Part shown: positions 1 through 12,035 of the stretch, one piece after another
Layout of the letters: every line of letters starts with the position of its first letter
Numbering within the stretch: position 1 is the first letter of the stretch
Assembly: GCF_000002865.3 (NCBI RefSeq)
Contig: NW_001865074.1
Coordinates: forward strand, 173,722 to 237,721
DNA: 64,000 bases
Reading direction: 5' to 3'
Origin: Monosiga brevicollis MX1
Lineage: Eukaryota; Opisthokonta; Choanoflagellata; Craspedida; Salpingoecidae
Notes under the pieces: generated by a model
Databases searched by the model: none
Told to the model about the DNA's origin: nothing
Seen by the model: only the letters and a program-made list of their open reading frames with translations
Position numbers and translations under genes: made by a program

Positions 1-102
1 CGTCCTCGCCGTATTAAGGTTCTTGAGGGCATGTTTTTACACGCTCCAACACAGCGTTTGATGCCTTGCCTGCTGCGCTATAGCTGGTCCTTGCATTTTG
101 AA

Positions 103-2090
103 TCACAAGAGCGAAGGATTGAGAGGGATGGCCATGTTCCAGGTCTTGTTTTGACTGCCGTCCAACTCCGTGTCCGTGGCAAAGTATGCCACAAGGGGGG
201 AACCGTGCTCGTCCAGTAATACCTCAGGGCGCTCCTGCTTGTTCTGTACATCGGTGGTTCATTGGGTGAAAGAGTCAGTGCTGTTGATATATCTCACGCC
301 GAAACCAACCGCCCTCTGTTCCCGCCCCCGCCCCCATAAAAAAAAAAAAAAAAAAAAAAACAGCCATCGAGCATCATTCGACTTACCATTCGGCGGGTAC
401 GGCCATCCGACCACACATGACTGGTCCAATAGCTGAGGGCTGGTGTAGTGACATTGTAGTGAATCCCATCTGGGCTGATAAAATGAGCCCCAGAATAACC
501 ATCGTGTGTCACCGTGCCGTATTCATCCTTGATAATCAAGTGATAATAATCTGGCAGGCGGCACACATTCCAAGGTCGCGGCGATGAAAAAAAAAAAAAT
601 AGAAAGACAGCACGGTGAGAAAAAGTGCGGCAAAGAAGAACGGGTCAGGGCTTACCGCTATTTGGATCGTAGTAAACGCTGGGGTCTTCAAAGTTGAATG
701 AATTGGCCGGGCATGGAATGATGGGATCGGGACTGAGGCGGGAAAAGTTGAATTGCCTCCAATCATCGATGCCAGCAACCCCCAAGCACACCTGTCAGAG
801 CAAGATCGATGAGCAACTTGCAAAGAACTGACAGAAGAAAAAGGATTAATGGATTTTGGGAAGAGGCAATGGTTAGCTGCCCGTACCTGGGTTTGGGAGG
901 CAGGTTCTGCACAGCAGCTAGCCTTGTAGACCATGAGCAGCCCACCATCAGGACGGACGGTGACGGCGCAATTGGTGGTGATGCGGCTATCCCAGGCGCC
1001 TGGGGGGGCCGGCTTTGGTGTTGACCAAAGAAGGGGTCATGAGGGACGGCGAGAACAAGCTACTGGCAATGATATGGCAGGGACTAGAGGCACCAACCTC
1101 AAGAACGGGGTGTGGCACGCGGGTAAAATTGCCGTCAACAGTGGCACTGTAGGCCATGCCCACACGCTGCAAGCCTTGATCGTCTGCGTCGCCTAGTTGT
1201 AGGAGGGGGGGAAGGGGTGTTGTCGTCAGGTGGCAAGGGCATTGAGCATTGTTGATGACGTTGGCAGTGTTGATGCCAAGGGTTGTATCCGGTATGAGTG
1301 TGGTGGGTGGGCCGTTCGTGTGCCCAGTGCTGATGAGACGTGTGCATACCTGTGTAAAACAGCAGGAAGGTGCCATCAGCTGCACGAACGATTTTGGGGT
1401 TCATGGGGTTCTTGTCCCAGCGGCCGGGGATTTGATCAAGGACGACGTTCTGGAAGGTAAAGGGTCCCAGCGGATGGGTGGCTGTCGCGCGAACAATAAT
1501 GGCATCATATAACCAGTTTTGGAAAAAGTTGAGCGAGGCATTGTAAGCCGAGGCAAACATGTGGTAAGTCTCGTTGACCTGCGGCCAAACAGGCACCAAG
1601 TGCGCGATGGGTTAGCTGTGGCGGGGCAAACAGATGGCGGGCCTGCGCCGATGGCCACAATCCCCACCTTGACCACCTGGGCACCCCAGATGTGATAGTC
1701 GTCCATGCGAAACCCACTGCACAGCAGGCAGGGAAGGAATCAAAAACGGGCGTCCCACGGGGCCAAAACACAGAGACCAAGCCAAAGAGCAGAAGAGGTA
1801 AGAGGAGAGGCTGTGACCATTCAAGGAGCGGGACTGGCCAGCACGCCCAGGATCGCTCAAAAAAAAGACATCCTGCTCAACACACACCTGTTTACGGGGA
1901 TGGTGAGATTGTTGAGCTGTTGACAGGCCTCTCCGGTGTAGCCCGTTTCACATTGGCAAGTGCCTTCATGGCATACACCTGCTGCAGAACAGTCCACATT
2001 GGATTGACAGACCCCTTGACCTGCTGCTGGTACGGCAGCACGGCTTTGCAGCGCGCACAGCGCCACGATCGCAAGCGCCAGCCGCATCAT
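103..2090 (-). CDS. Secreted EGF-like plus GH43-like five-bladed propeller enzyme, 380 aa
   Basis: Eight exons on the minus strand: 1888-2090, 1668-1716, 1350-1578, 1098-1192, 887-1012, 656-791, 387-550, 103-243. All phases agree, and the 1143-nt CDS ends TGA at 103-105. The start at 2090 gives a signal peptide (MMRLALAIVALCALQS), then an EGF-like module with six cysteines at about residues 28-57 (CQCETGYTGEAC). The rest resembles glycoside hydrolase family 43-like five-bladed beta-propellers: MDDYHIWGAQ, ATHPLGPFTF, KNPMNPKIV, FEDPSVYYD and a C-terminal RPEVLLDEHGSP strand. Substrate cannot be told; an extracellular carbohydrate-acting or carbohydrate-binding role is inferred. Divergent from the glutaredoxin gene across about 600 bp. 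Catalytic acids were not assigned, so it could be a non-catalytic propeller. Confidence 0.85.
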
Positions 2091-2240
2091 GATGCTTATA
2101 AGGACCCAATGCGATGACAATAGGACGGCATGAGACACACCTCTTCTGGTCCAAGGATGAAGAGCCACGAACCAAAGACCCCTCGACAGTATCACCCAGC
2201 TCAACACGACCCTAACCCTCACCCTGACCTGACCCTTCCC

Positions 2241-2279
<39 letters not shown>

Positions 2280-2692
2280 CCCTGGATGCCGCACACGACC
2301 AACCTTGGTTCTTAAAAAAAAAATGAGTTTTAGAGAGAGAGAGAGAGATTCGCAGCTGTCACCATGTTTTTGTTTTTGTTTTTCCTCTTGGTGTTTTTGG
2401 CTCTCTTTTCCCTTTTGCTTGAAACGAAACTCTCTCTCTCTCTCTCAAAACTCTCTTCTCTCTTTTCTCTCTCTCTTTGCTCTTCTCTCTCTTTTCTCTC
2501 TCTCTTTGCTCTTCTCTCTCCTTTTTCTCTCTCTCTCTCTCTTCTCTCTCTCTTCTCTCTCTCTTCTCTCTTCTCTCTCTTTTTCTCCCTCTCTCTCTTC
2601 TCTCTCTCTTCTCTCTTCTCTCTCTTCTCTTCTTCTTTTCTCTCTCACTTCCTCGCATTTGGGGACAGCAGTGGCAGTAGCAGACGGGTAGC
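2091..2692. promoter_or_regulatory. Shared upstream region between divergent EGF/GH43-like and glutaredoxin genes
   Basis: Non-coding 602 bp between two start codons that point away from each other. It holds a (CA)n run at 2244-2276, a (GA)n run at 2332-2348 and a 210-bp CT-rich tract at about 2433-2642 that ends 50 bp before the glutaredoxin ATG. No TATA-like box stands out. Long open frames here are low-complexity Ser/Leu or Arg/Glu translations of the repeat. Confidence 0.6.
2433..2642 (+). repeat. CT-rich microsatellite-like tract upstream of glutaredoxin
   Basis: Imperfect CTCTCT array broken by TT and TTTG steps. It lies just upstream of the ATG at 2693 and is CT on that gene's coding strand, so it may be in the 5' UTR. 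Confidence 0.9.
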
Positions 2693-3342
2693 ATGGCGGC
2701 AGTGTTGAAGCGTGGGGTGGGGGCTCTGGGTCGTGGATGCGGATCACTTGTGGGCACCCGTGGCTTGGCTCGCTCGGCTGGGCGCTGGGCTGAGGCGGAT
2801 AGCAAGGTTGCAGCTCGGCAGTTGCTCGACACTGTCAAGACCAAGGAGGAGGTGGCTGCTTTCATCACCACCACGTGCCCCTTTTGCGTGCGCGCCGTCA
2901 ACCTCTTTGACCAACTGGGTCGCCCCTATGCTCTCTTTCCCCTGAACAAGGGCAACCGTAAGATGCGCACGCCTCCTACATACCGTCAAAGTGCAGCGCT
3001 CGAGAGGCACGCCAACTCACCGCTTGTCCCCTTGTTGCATGGCTGCTTTTCTTTTTTTTTTTTCTTTTTCCCCTTGGGTAAGCCGTCTACGAGGGCTTGG
3101 AAGCAGACGCCAGTGCCATTCGTGCCGTGCTTGCCGAAGACTACCAGCACCGCACTGTACCGGCCATCTTCATCAAAGGTCAGCTCAGCTCGGCTCCAGA
3201 ACCCCTATTGTATGTCTTTTGGCCCGTGATTTTCACCTGTGCACACTGGTCTGTAGGCAACATGATTGGTGGCTACTCCGATCTGGCAGAGGCCAAGGGC
3301 TCTGGTCGACTGGCAGAGATGCTTGGGGATGACTCGGCCTGA
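2693..3342 (+). CDS. Dithiol glutaredoxin, probably mitochondrial, 148 aa
   Basis: Three exons: 2693-2957, 3083-3178, 3257-3342; the 447-nt CDS ends TGA. Glutaredoxins use glutathione to reduce protein disulfides or mixed disulfides. The thioredoxin-fold core is clear: active site TTCPFC (dithiol CxxC; CPYC is usual), the TVPAIFIKG cis-proline strand and the GGYSDL glutathione-binding end. About 45 residues precede the domain and are rich in Arg, Gly and Ala with almost no acid, which suggests a mitochondrial targeting peptide (inference). Intron 1 has a T tract (about 3052-3064) before its acceptor. Confidence 0.92.
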
Positions 3343-3501
3343 GGAGGCGCACTTTCGATAATAATATTGCTATCAGTCAACTGCTGCTGAGCATTAAAAG
3401 CGCGAAAGTTACAATTGACACTGAAACCCAGCTCTTGCCAGCCCTGCTACCGACTGCCCTCCCAGGCACCTTCCTCCTCGCCTCTCACCTTCCCGCTGCG
3501 T

Positions 3502-3578
<77 letters not shown>

Positions 3579-4224
3579 TTTCTTTGTGATGATGATAACG
3601 TTGGTGATGACCACACTTGAGTTGTGTTTTCACCATTAAGTTGGCTTTCAAGCTGCCACACTTACATTTTTTTTTTTTTCTCCGTTGGATTGTTCCAGTC
3701 AGGTCAGTGGCAGCTCCGTCTCTGCCCCCCCACCCCACACCCCCACCCCCTGTGCCAGCTGCTCTGCTCTCGTGTCTCTGTGGTTGCAACTTGCCCCTCT
3801 TGGGTTCTCAACCTGGTATATACCGGATTGGAGCAAAAGCCGACCACCTTGCATTCGCCCCAGTGAAAGACACAGGATGCCCTTGTCTCTAGGACATGTT
3901 GCGGGAAGAATGCGAGCCATCGAGCCTGGAATGTGCTGACTGTGCTTCTTCGACTGCTTTGTTCCCCCCAGCACGCAGCCAACACTGCGAGGTCGTTGTG
4001 TCCCGTCCCGAGACAAGCACAACCCTAGCTCTCCTTTTCCAGTTTCCCAGGGGTTCTGGACCAGCGGAGCGCGGACACGTAGGCTTGGATGAATAAGCAA
4101 ACCCTGTTTTGACCTCAAACTGGCGCGCGTGTCGCGCCTTTTTCGACTGTTCTTGGTTCTGCTGTGGTGGACCGCAACTCCAGGCCTGTGGTATACCCTC
4201 AAAGCTGCTGACCGACGTGGCAGT
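3343..4224. other. Intergenic region with (CA)n microsatellite
   Basis: Between the tandem glutaredoxin and Ap4A phosphorylase genes. An ATTAAA-like possible polyadenylation signal lies about 50 bp after the glutaredoxin stop. A pure (CA)35 run occupies 3506-3575. No supported gene; open frames on both strands are repeat-driven or lack homology. Confidence 0.6.
3506..3575. repeat. (CA)n microsatellite
   Basis: About 70 bp of uninterrupted CA dinucleotide in intergenic DNA. Confidence 0.95.
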
Positions 4225-5468
4225 ATGAGTAGCACTGGCCACAGCAGCTTTCGGCGTCTCCAGCCGGGTCGCCTTTTCCAGTGGGTGGGCGAGGTCAGCC
4301 TTCGCGCCCTTGAACGTGGAGCCCTCGTACCCATCACCACGGCCGTCCAAAAGGTCAGTTGCAAAGTATATCGGGTACGCCTGTGCAGAGTACATTGCTC
4401 ACACGCGCGCTGCATCTACCCTCTGCGCCCCATTGCTCCGATCGATCCCAACACAGGTCGAGACAGATGGCGTGGTCGTCCCGCTCCGCATCATGGCCCG
4501 AGCTTCTAAGAAAGACCAAAGCAAGAAAGTTCGACCGGCTGATTTTAACCCTTTTCTACCCCCAGACCCTGACCTTACGGTTCGTTTTCGCCCGACATCC
4601 TCAGTCAAAGGCAGCATCTTACCAACTCGACTGCTGTCCTACGATTTTCGTTTTTTTTTCCTCTCTGCCTCTGTCTGTCTCTATCGCTCCCACTGTCACT
4701 GTCTGTCTCTGCTCTGTCTCTGCCTCTGCCTCTGGTGGTACGGATGCTTCTCCTGGTCACTTGCGGCGGCTGTAGGTGTGCGAGGTCACGGATAGTCATT
4801 TGGTTTTGTTAAACAAGTTTAACGTCATCCATCATCATGCCCTCTTGGTGACCAAAGATTTTGTCGAACAGTCATTGCCCTTTTCAGCTGCCGATCTTGA
4901 GGCCACCGCTGTGACACTGCAGGAACACAACTGGCTCGTCTTCTTCAATAGTGGACCAGAGGCCGGTGCCTCTGAGCGACACCGGCATCTGCAACTTGTA
5001 CCGCTGCCCGTTGAGACAGGTCTTCATGCCGATGTGCCGATTGAGGTGCTGTTCGACCCCTCCTTGCCAGTGCACCAAATCACCCGACAGCCGCGTCTGC
5101 CCTTTCGTCACGCCTTTGTGGCCTTTCACGCGGACCACGTGACGGGAGCTTCTTTGCTGGAATTCTACACCCAAATGATTGATACTTTGGGCTTGCGTCT
5201 GCACGATGCTCCTCATCTGAAGGCACACAACGTCCTGCTGACCCGTCGCTGGATGATGATCGTGCCCCGCACTCACGAGGCCGTCCACGGCATTGCTCTC
5301 AATGCCATGTCCCTTGCCGGCTGCCTCCTCGTTCGCACCGAGGACCAAGAAGCCACGGTTCGGGCTGAGGGCTTGCTCCGGCTGCTGCGCGGCTTGACCG
5401 AGTCTGACGATACAAACAGCGAGGATGACAATCTGCCGCTCAACTTGGCCAGCGACCACGCCCGTTGA
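4225..5468 (+). CDS. Ap4A phosphorylase (ATP adenylyltransferase, APA1/APA2 type), 314 aa
   Basis: Three exons: 4225-4353, 4457-4579, 4776-5468; CDS 945 nt. The family splits diadenosine tetraphosphate with phosphate to ATP and ADP, using a HIT-like histidine. Visible family blocks are NPFLPPDPDL, VLLNKFNV, HALLVTKDF, FFNSGPEAGASERHRHLQL (the GP..GAS..H.HLQ active-site block with RHRHLQ) and a C-terminal NVLLTRRWMMIVPR. Length matches fungal APA1 (about 320). The ATG at 4225 begins the only frame that splices in phase; the upstream in-frame stretch has no ATG. This enzyme is typical of fungi and protists rather than animals. The last 20 residues are acidic. Confidence 0.9.
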
Positions 5469-5768
5469 AACTGACGACAGCGTCCTCCAGTCCCGAAACC
5501 CCATGCCTAATCCACTCAACATGGCTGAAGGTTTTGGGTTCTTGTCATTTGGCCGCGTGTTTCAAGTGTCCATACCTTTTAAACGCTGTCTCCTCTCGTG
5601 CCTGGTGTTCCCACCCCATGCCCCCGTCCCAATCGATCAACTTATCCAACCCCCCACCCCATCACACCAAAACGTTAACAGGAGCTCAAATCCTTCCCTT
5701 ACATCCGGATGTACTATGGGTGTCAAGAGCATTGATTTTTTTTTTTTTTTGGGGGGGGGGGGGGGAAG

Positions 5769-5799
<31 letters not shown>

Positions 5800-6436
5800 G
5801 GGTTTTTTTTTCTTTTTTCTTTTTTCCATTTTTTCATTTTTGACTCCAAATTGTGAAACAGGGCGGAGCAGTGGCGGTGAAGGCAACGAGAGTGCTCGGC
5901 TCCCGTCGGGACGAGAGGTTGCAGAGAAGACCACGTCCAGGTTTCAAACTCGTTCTATTCTGGACAGACGGCAGACTGCGCGACTCGATTCAGTCAAGCG
6001 GGGGTGTTGACGTGATATGCACTGGCCTTTTGCTCAGACGTCGACGCCAACGCCAACGCGAGCAAGGCTGACACGTCCAGCTTTAGACCCAGACACCACA
6101 CAGCACCGGCTTTCCAACCCCAACGGTACGATGCCTGCAGCCCCTCACTGTGCTTCTGCTGAGCATCCACTCCAAGTTGATCTACCGCGCCAGATAGCAC
6201 CCAAGCCAGTTACCGTGGCTGGTTCCTCCCCCCTCGCTGCTTGGGTGTGAAATCTCACGCTTTGCTGTCGCGCTCTTTGATCAACTCAAACCGCAGCGGG
6301 TCTCAAAACGTATTTTCCCCAAACCTCTGGCCCTTGAGGGCCGGTGCCTCCGGGGCCGGGCCCCAGCTTTTGTCGTGCATCCATACCAACCTCTGCATAC
6401 TCGCGTTGTGGCACTTCCAGCTCGGGCTCGGGCGTC
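5469..6436. other. Intergenic region with G and T homopolymer runs
   Basis: Lies between the Ap4A phosphorylase stop and the USP start. It contains T15 (5736-5750), a G run (5751-5765) and T29 (5771-5799). Plus-strand open frames at about 5853-6250 show no domain and are not supported as genes; the region probably holds the 3' end of one gene and the promoter and 5' UTR of the next. Confidence 0.55.
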
Positions 6437-8644
6437 ATGGGCAAGTGGAACAGCAAACCCATCGTCGACGGCGCTGAGCTGGGCTCCGAGCGCCTTTTCG
6501 GCCTTGAAAACGTATGACCTCGACCCGAGCCCCAGCCGGGCGTAATCGTGTTGACACTGCAGTGAATTGTTCTCACTTTCTTTTCCCGTGCTGCTATTTC
6601 CAGTTCGGCAACACCTGCTACTTTAACTCTGTGCTGCAAGCGCTATATCATTGCCAGCCCTTTCGGGACTCCCTCCTCATCCACTCAAAGTCGGTTCCCG
6701 TACATCTTGGCACCACTTGTGCCACCAACACGCTTGTCTCAACTGGCACATGTTGTTCACCTGCTACCTCCTCTTTCCCCACTCCTTGTACATTGATACC
6801 ATGGCAGATCCCAACGGGAGGGAGACGTCACACTGCTCGATGCCTTGGCCACTCTGTATCACAAGATAGCAACGTCGCGCAAGCGACACGGCATCATTCA
6901 ACCACGCCAGTTTTATGCCTGTCTACGCCAAAGCAATGGTACGCTCAATCCACACCTTGTTTGGAACACGGGGACTTCTAGCCAGCTGTCCGCATGCCAG
7001 CCTGACGATCCTCGGACCTGTAGAAATCTACAACAGCAGCATGCAACAGGATGCTCAGGAGTTTCTCAACTACCTCCTCAATGAGCTGTCTGAACAGGCC
7101 GTCAAGCTTGGTGAGTGGGATGCCGCCTCACTCAAATACCCACACGTGTCCCTTGGGTTGGTCCACTCATGCCTCTGGGTCTGTCGTTCACAGCCCGACG
7201 AGAGCGGCCTGCTGCTGCTGACGCCCCCCAAAAGGTATTCCTACACGACTTTGCTGTCAGAGAAATTGCTGTTGCGTCGAACCCTTTTTTTTTTTTTTTT
7301 TGCAAATTTTACCGCCCTTCAACCCATGGGCAATGCTCGTCTTTAGCAGACTTGGGTGGAGGATCTTTTTCGTGGCACCTTGACCAACGAGATTCGCTGC
7401 CTCACCTGCGAGACGGTAAGCCTCTGCTCCGTCTTTATGTACCGGTTCCACCCCAAACTGTGCCTCGCCATTGCACATTTTTGAACAGCGCTTCTCGGCG
7501 TTTATTTGTGCCTCTTTCTGCTTCGCTCTGTGCTGATCTTTGTTGTTGCTGCTTGCTATTCACTGCTCATGATTATTGCATCAATAGACGACGACGCGTG
7601 ATGAGCACTTTCTGGATTTGTCCTTGGATATTGGTCAGAATTGCAGCTTGACCAGCTGTCTGCGGTCCGTTGGTCCCCCAGCACCGCTCGTCTATATGTA
7701 AACAGGCCGTGCCCAGCCTGGTCCACCCAGCTCACGTGCCTGGTACCCTGAATGGTCGAGCACGGTGCAGAAACTTTAGCTCAACTGAAACGCTAAGGGA
7801 GGATTCAAAGTACTACTGCGAGGCATGCTGCTCCAAGCAGGAGGGCGAGAAGAGGTACAGTTGCTTCCATGATTGCGCGCTTTTTTCCCCCAACTGTCTA
7901 GTCTATGCGTCCGCCTCACAGGGGAGCAACGATAGGCTGCGCATCAAAGCATTGCCCAACGTGCTAGCAGTACATCTCAAGCGCTTCAAGTACAGCGAAC
8001 AGTTTCAGAATCTTAAAAAGCTCTCTTGCCGCGTCGCTCACCCTGTTGAATTGCGCGTTGTCAACACGGTGGGTCACTGCCCGTGCCTCTCTGCTTCCAC
8101 GCCAGCTATCTACGCAGCTTGTAGCCACCTCACCTGCGTGGGCTGTTGGTGTGCTGGTAACGCAGACCGATGATGCCGAAGATGCGGAACGACTTTACGA
8201 CCTCTTTGCGATCGTGATCCACATTGGTTCACACCTCACCCGTGGTCACTACATTGCTCTCGTCAAATCGGGCATGCAGTGGCTGTTGTACGATGATGAC
8301 CGAGTCGAGGTAAGGGACTGGCTCCACTCAAATGAGCGCTGATAGAACCTGACCCCTTTGTCATCACTCGGTTCATCGTTGATTCTTTTTTTCCGCCTTT
8401 TTTGTTTGTTTCGTTCCTGTTTTCACCTGGGCGTCGGCTACAGGCGGTGCCCGAGTCCAGCATCGAGGATTATTTTGGCCATACAGAAATGCAGGAGCAC
8501 CAGCGCAAGACCTCGTCCACGTCCTACCTCTTGTTCTACCAAGCGCGCCGCATGAGCTGCGCCTTTCCCACCTTCAAGGTCACCCCGCCCTCTGCCAACG
8601 GCACAATGCGTACGTGTCCCGACTTGAAGTGTATGATGTTGTGA
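6437..8644 (+). CDS. USP46-like: Ubiquitin-specific protease of the USP12/USP46 family, 371 aa
   Basis: Eleven exons: 6437-6511, 6604-6693, 6821-6938, 7024-7110, 7194-7234, 7350-7415, 7588-7664, 7771-7854, 7936-8068, 8166-8309, 8444-8644. The end of exon 2 is uncertain; 6699 is also in phase. The product is a C19 cysteine protease that removes ubiquitin and, in relatives, is activated by WDR48/UAF1. Motifs: FGNTCY with catalytic Cys30, [13 protein letters not shown], a four-Cys zinc site (C154, C157 in CLTC; C201, C204 in CEAC), [10 protein letters not shown], the RGHYIALVK catalytic His285 and YDDD at 299-302. Length equals human USP12/46 (366-370). Confidence 0.93.
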
Positions 8645-9066
8645 CAGCTTCCCCAGTCAACACGCATGGCTGATCCCATGCGCACATGACGTCATTAGGT
8701 GGCGCGCGCGATGCGGATGAGAGCACATCTGCGCCGGTGGCCCGCGGGCTGCCTGCGGCTGTATCCAATGCCTCATATTGAGAGTCGCAGGGTGCGCTGT
8801 GTCAGCGTTGTCATTTGCGAATATGCTGTGGCCATGCTTTTGACCTGCCTTAGTTTAGAGGGACGATGATGGACAAATAGACGTTAATGTTTTTTTATTT
8901 TAGCACCGGCATCTTGTCGGCAGTGCTGTTGACTATGCGCTTGTGCTGTCGCAATCAGAACCAGGCTTTTCAACAGCCCAATTTATCAGTGTGCAAAAAG
9001 CATCACTCGGTTTTCCGAAAAGCAAGCCCAAAGGGCGTGCCGAAGCAACTATGCGGTTCATCGACC
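8645..9066. other. Convergent gap between USP and DENND11-like genes
   Basis: 422 bp between two stop codons facing each other; both 3' UTRs should lie here. No repeat or supported coding sequence was seen. Confidence 0.55.
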
Positions 9067-11275
9067 CTACAGACAAGTACAATCACTCATATCCTCGACA
9101 TCGACTTCAGGGCAGTAGACAGCTGCAAGCTCAACTATGAGTGGGCCATCGTCACGCGGATGAAGGCCTATTGAGGCAATGACCTGTGAGTGGGTGTGGC
9201 CAACCCAAAACAAACAAAGACACACCAAAGCTCACCACCAACGCACACACACACAGGTGCACTCACCAACAGCGGCAACATCATCCTTTGTCACCCGTCG
9301 CGTGGGTCGGTCACGCGCAATGGCCAGAGCCGCCAGGATTTTGCTGTTCAGCTCAACAAAGTACCTAAGTGACGGACACACGCATGTGGGGCATGAACAG
9401 GCGACACCGAAACCTTAGCATTGCGCCAGTGCCCGAACGAGAGGTGGGAGCGAGGCGACGCACTGAACGATCGTGCTGTCGGAGTTGGATGCACGCAACA
9501 ACTGGTTCAGCCTATCGAGGTCAACGAGGGCCATCCATCATGAGCTGGGGTCGTGGATGCCCCCCAAACTTGTAAATTCTGTGCCCGTTTCATTCTGCTG
9601 TGGCATAAGGCAGCACACCTGGCAAAACGACGATTGTCGGCAGCAGTTAAGCGCAGAAGACGATTCACCCCTTCATCCGGGGCAATGAGCTGTCGTACAC
9701 GGCGTGCACAAATCAACAGTATGAGCTGTAAAATGGCAGCGCAGCCGTGCGGTGCGAGGGGCGCGATAAAATGGATGACGCATGTACCTTGTCTTCTTTG
9801 ACAAAGACGTCGTACAGCTTGGGCTTGGTCTCGAAGATGGTTTCGGTCACACAGCAAGCATACTCGTCATCATTTTGGATGGTGGCAATGTCGGACAAAT
9901 TCTGATAGCCGTAGGGTTTGAGAACGGTTTGTAGGCTTGCGTTGGTCACGCATCGCTGGCCCAATGCTCGACACGCAAGTACTACGTCCGCAAAGCGAGC
10001 AAATGCGTCACATCGACCGACCGAGCCAGGTCAGTGGGATGCCAAGCAGCAACACATTGAGGCAGTGCCGACTTGCTGCAGTACCAACCTCGTTGACAAG
10101 CGTGCTGCACGGGTGGGGAGGTCAAGAAGATGATGCGCTTTTTCAAAAGGGCTAGCTTCCAGAACAACATGATGCGTTTGCCATAGGCATCAAGCAGCTG
10201 TTGCATGGCCCCGTCCTTATGCGCCACGGTGATTTGACCCTCGGACCACTCGCACTGCAGCGGGCTACCAGGCACATCCACCCAAGCTGGAATACCAACG
10301 TCAATGTGCCGAAAGGCTTCCCTGTCCAAGGATGAAGAAATGGGGGAGGAGAGCGTCGCAGGATGGTTAGCACACGAAAGAGTTGGTTCGGAGAGATGAG
10401 AAGCCAGCACGACCCGTGTTGACGCACGGGTGTTGAGCAGCGTTAAAGTTGGTGACGTAGTCTGCTATCGCGTCAAAGTTCTGCTGTGCTTCGTCTGTAA
10501 TCTGGAGCTGGTGATGGCACTGATGTTCGAGAAAATCCACGTGCATGTGTAGATGATCAACGTTGGCGGAGATGATTCCTGGAAAAGGAGCAGGCAGCAG
10601 TGCAACGGTTCAGGCCACGTTTGAAGAGGCGACGCAAACGGCCGTGTTCAAGTAAAGTGTGATCGACTAGGACACGCAAGCAAGGAGGACCAAAACCAGG
10701 ACGAACCGACGGCACGGGCCCGGAGGTTGCGTTCAGCCGTGTCATCGTTCATCGACTCGAACGCGGCAACTGCATAGAGGTTGCCCGAGACATGAAAATG
10801 CACAATGTCATGCTTGATGACGTGCGACCCCGATGGCATGGCCTGCGCGGGCAAGGGGGTCAGCAAGAGCCAAAGGTATCGGAATGCGATGGCGAAATGA
10901 TGGATCCAATACGACACAAGAAAATCTGTTTGTGTTTGTCCGTGCGCTATCGTGTGGCCATTCGAGTGTGGAGCACGGGCAAGGATCCATGGAAAGGGGG
11001 AGAACGCTTCGGCTTGCCTTGAATTCCACGCCATCCAAATCCAGGTCGTAGGGATAGGACCACAAGATCGTGTTGCCTGGAGCCAGAAACACGCCACACT
11101 GAATGAGTGGGTGGACAGTGTGCAGCCGAGCCTTGAAATCACAGCGAGCAAAGTCCCGGACATTGATTGACAAGGCCGGCGTCCAGCGCAACACACCTTT
11201 CAAGTGATGAAACGTCACGACAAAGGCGCCGACCAGGCCATTCTGAGCCAAGGCCAAGCCCTCCATGTCGGCCAT
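9067..11275 (-). CDS. DENND11-like: DENND11 (LCHN)-like DENN-domain protein, 373 aa
   Basis: Nine exons on the minus strand: 11197-11275, 11018-11076, 10707-10842, 10428-10578, 10089-10321, 9788-9981, 9619-9689, 9267-9364, 9067-9167. The summed CDS is 1122 nt. DENN proteins act as GEFs or regulators of Rab GTPases; LCHN's exact target is poorly known. It matches animal LCHN along its length: GAFVVTFHHLKG, YDLDLDGVEFK, SGSHVIKHDIVHF, FLEHQCHHQL, FWKLALLKKRIIF, YDVFVKEDK and the C-terminal GLHPRDDGPLIVELAAVY. It is shorter than human LCHN (455) mainly because the N-terminal tail is absent. Intron 2 (10843-11017) starts GC rather than GT. Exon 7 may instead continue through a 9-nt microexon near 9503-9511. 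Confidence 0.85.
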
Positions 11276-11566
11276 GCTGGCGCAGCTATGCTTCGGCGCG
11301 CGTCGGATTACACTACCAAATCCACACTGCCCCACACTCTCCGCGTACCCCTTACCCACACCCACCCAGCCCCTTTACAACGACAACCAGACAAACGCCA
11401 CAGCACGCTCACCCCGCCCGCCCCCTCTCCCGACGCCAAAGATCCAGCACAACAATCCCACGCCACCGCCACCGCCACCGCCCTCCTCTTCAGAGGCCGT
11501 CAAACGTTGAGCTGGATCAAAGTACAAATCAATGCTTTTGATAGGCGATAGATGCTCTTTTGATGC

Positions 11567-11753
11567 TCTTTCTCTCTCTCTCTGCTCTCTCTTTTACTCT
11601 CTTCTTTTCCCTCTCTCTCTCTCTCTCTTCTCTCTTCTCTCTTCTCTCTCTTTTTCTCCCTCTTTTCTCTCTTTTCGCTCTCTTCTCTCTCTCTTCTCTC
11701 TCTCTTCTCTCTCTCTTCTCCTTCTCTCTCTTCTCTCTCTCTTCTCTCTCCCT

Positions 11754-11821
<68 letters not shown>
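11567..11821 (+). repeat. CT-rich microsatellite tract
   Basis: About 255 bp of CTCTCT with TT interruptions. CT is on the coding strand of the downstream transporter gene (ATG 12324). Confidence 0.9.
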
Positions 11822-11825
<4 letters not shown>

Positions 11826-11956
11826 CCCTCTCAAACTATGTACGTGTCCACGTCCACAATGTGTCATCCAGAAATGTCAGAATAAAGTGCTCACAACCAT
11901 CCGAACAAGACCATTGGGCATTTTTTCCATTTTTTTCATCTCATCGTCACCAGCGC

Positions 11957-12035
11957 CCTCCTCCTCCTCCTCCTCTTGCTCCTCCTCCTCCTCCTCCTCC
12001 TCCTCCTCCTCCTCCTCTTGCTCCTCCTTCTCCTC
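11957..12035 (+). repeat. (TCC)n trinucleotide repeat
   Basis: Imperfect CTC/TCC triplets with two TTG breaks, in the 5' flank of the SLC35-type gene. Confidence 0.88.

Noticed and set aside
2359-2901. Long Arg/Glu and Ser/Leu open frames over CT tracts (also 11529-12081, 17830-18458, 43841-44699, 53075-53434)
   Set aside because: They are translations of dinucleotide repeats, which lack stops in several frames. No start context, splice support or homology.
5637-6250. Lys-rich, Phe-rich and Pro/Arg-rich frames before the USP gene
   Set aside because: Driven by homopolymers or without any domain; the USP model starts cleanly at 6437 with a full-length family match.
8887-9174. 95-codon plus-strand frame with hydrophobic start
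   Set aside because: It overlaps, in antisense, the last exon of the DENND11-like gene, whose C-terminus matches animal LCHN.
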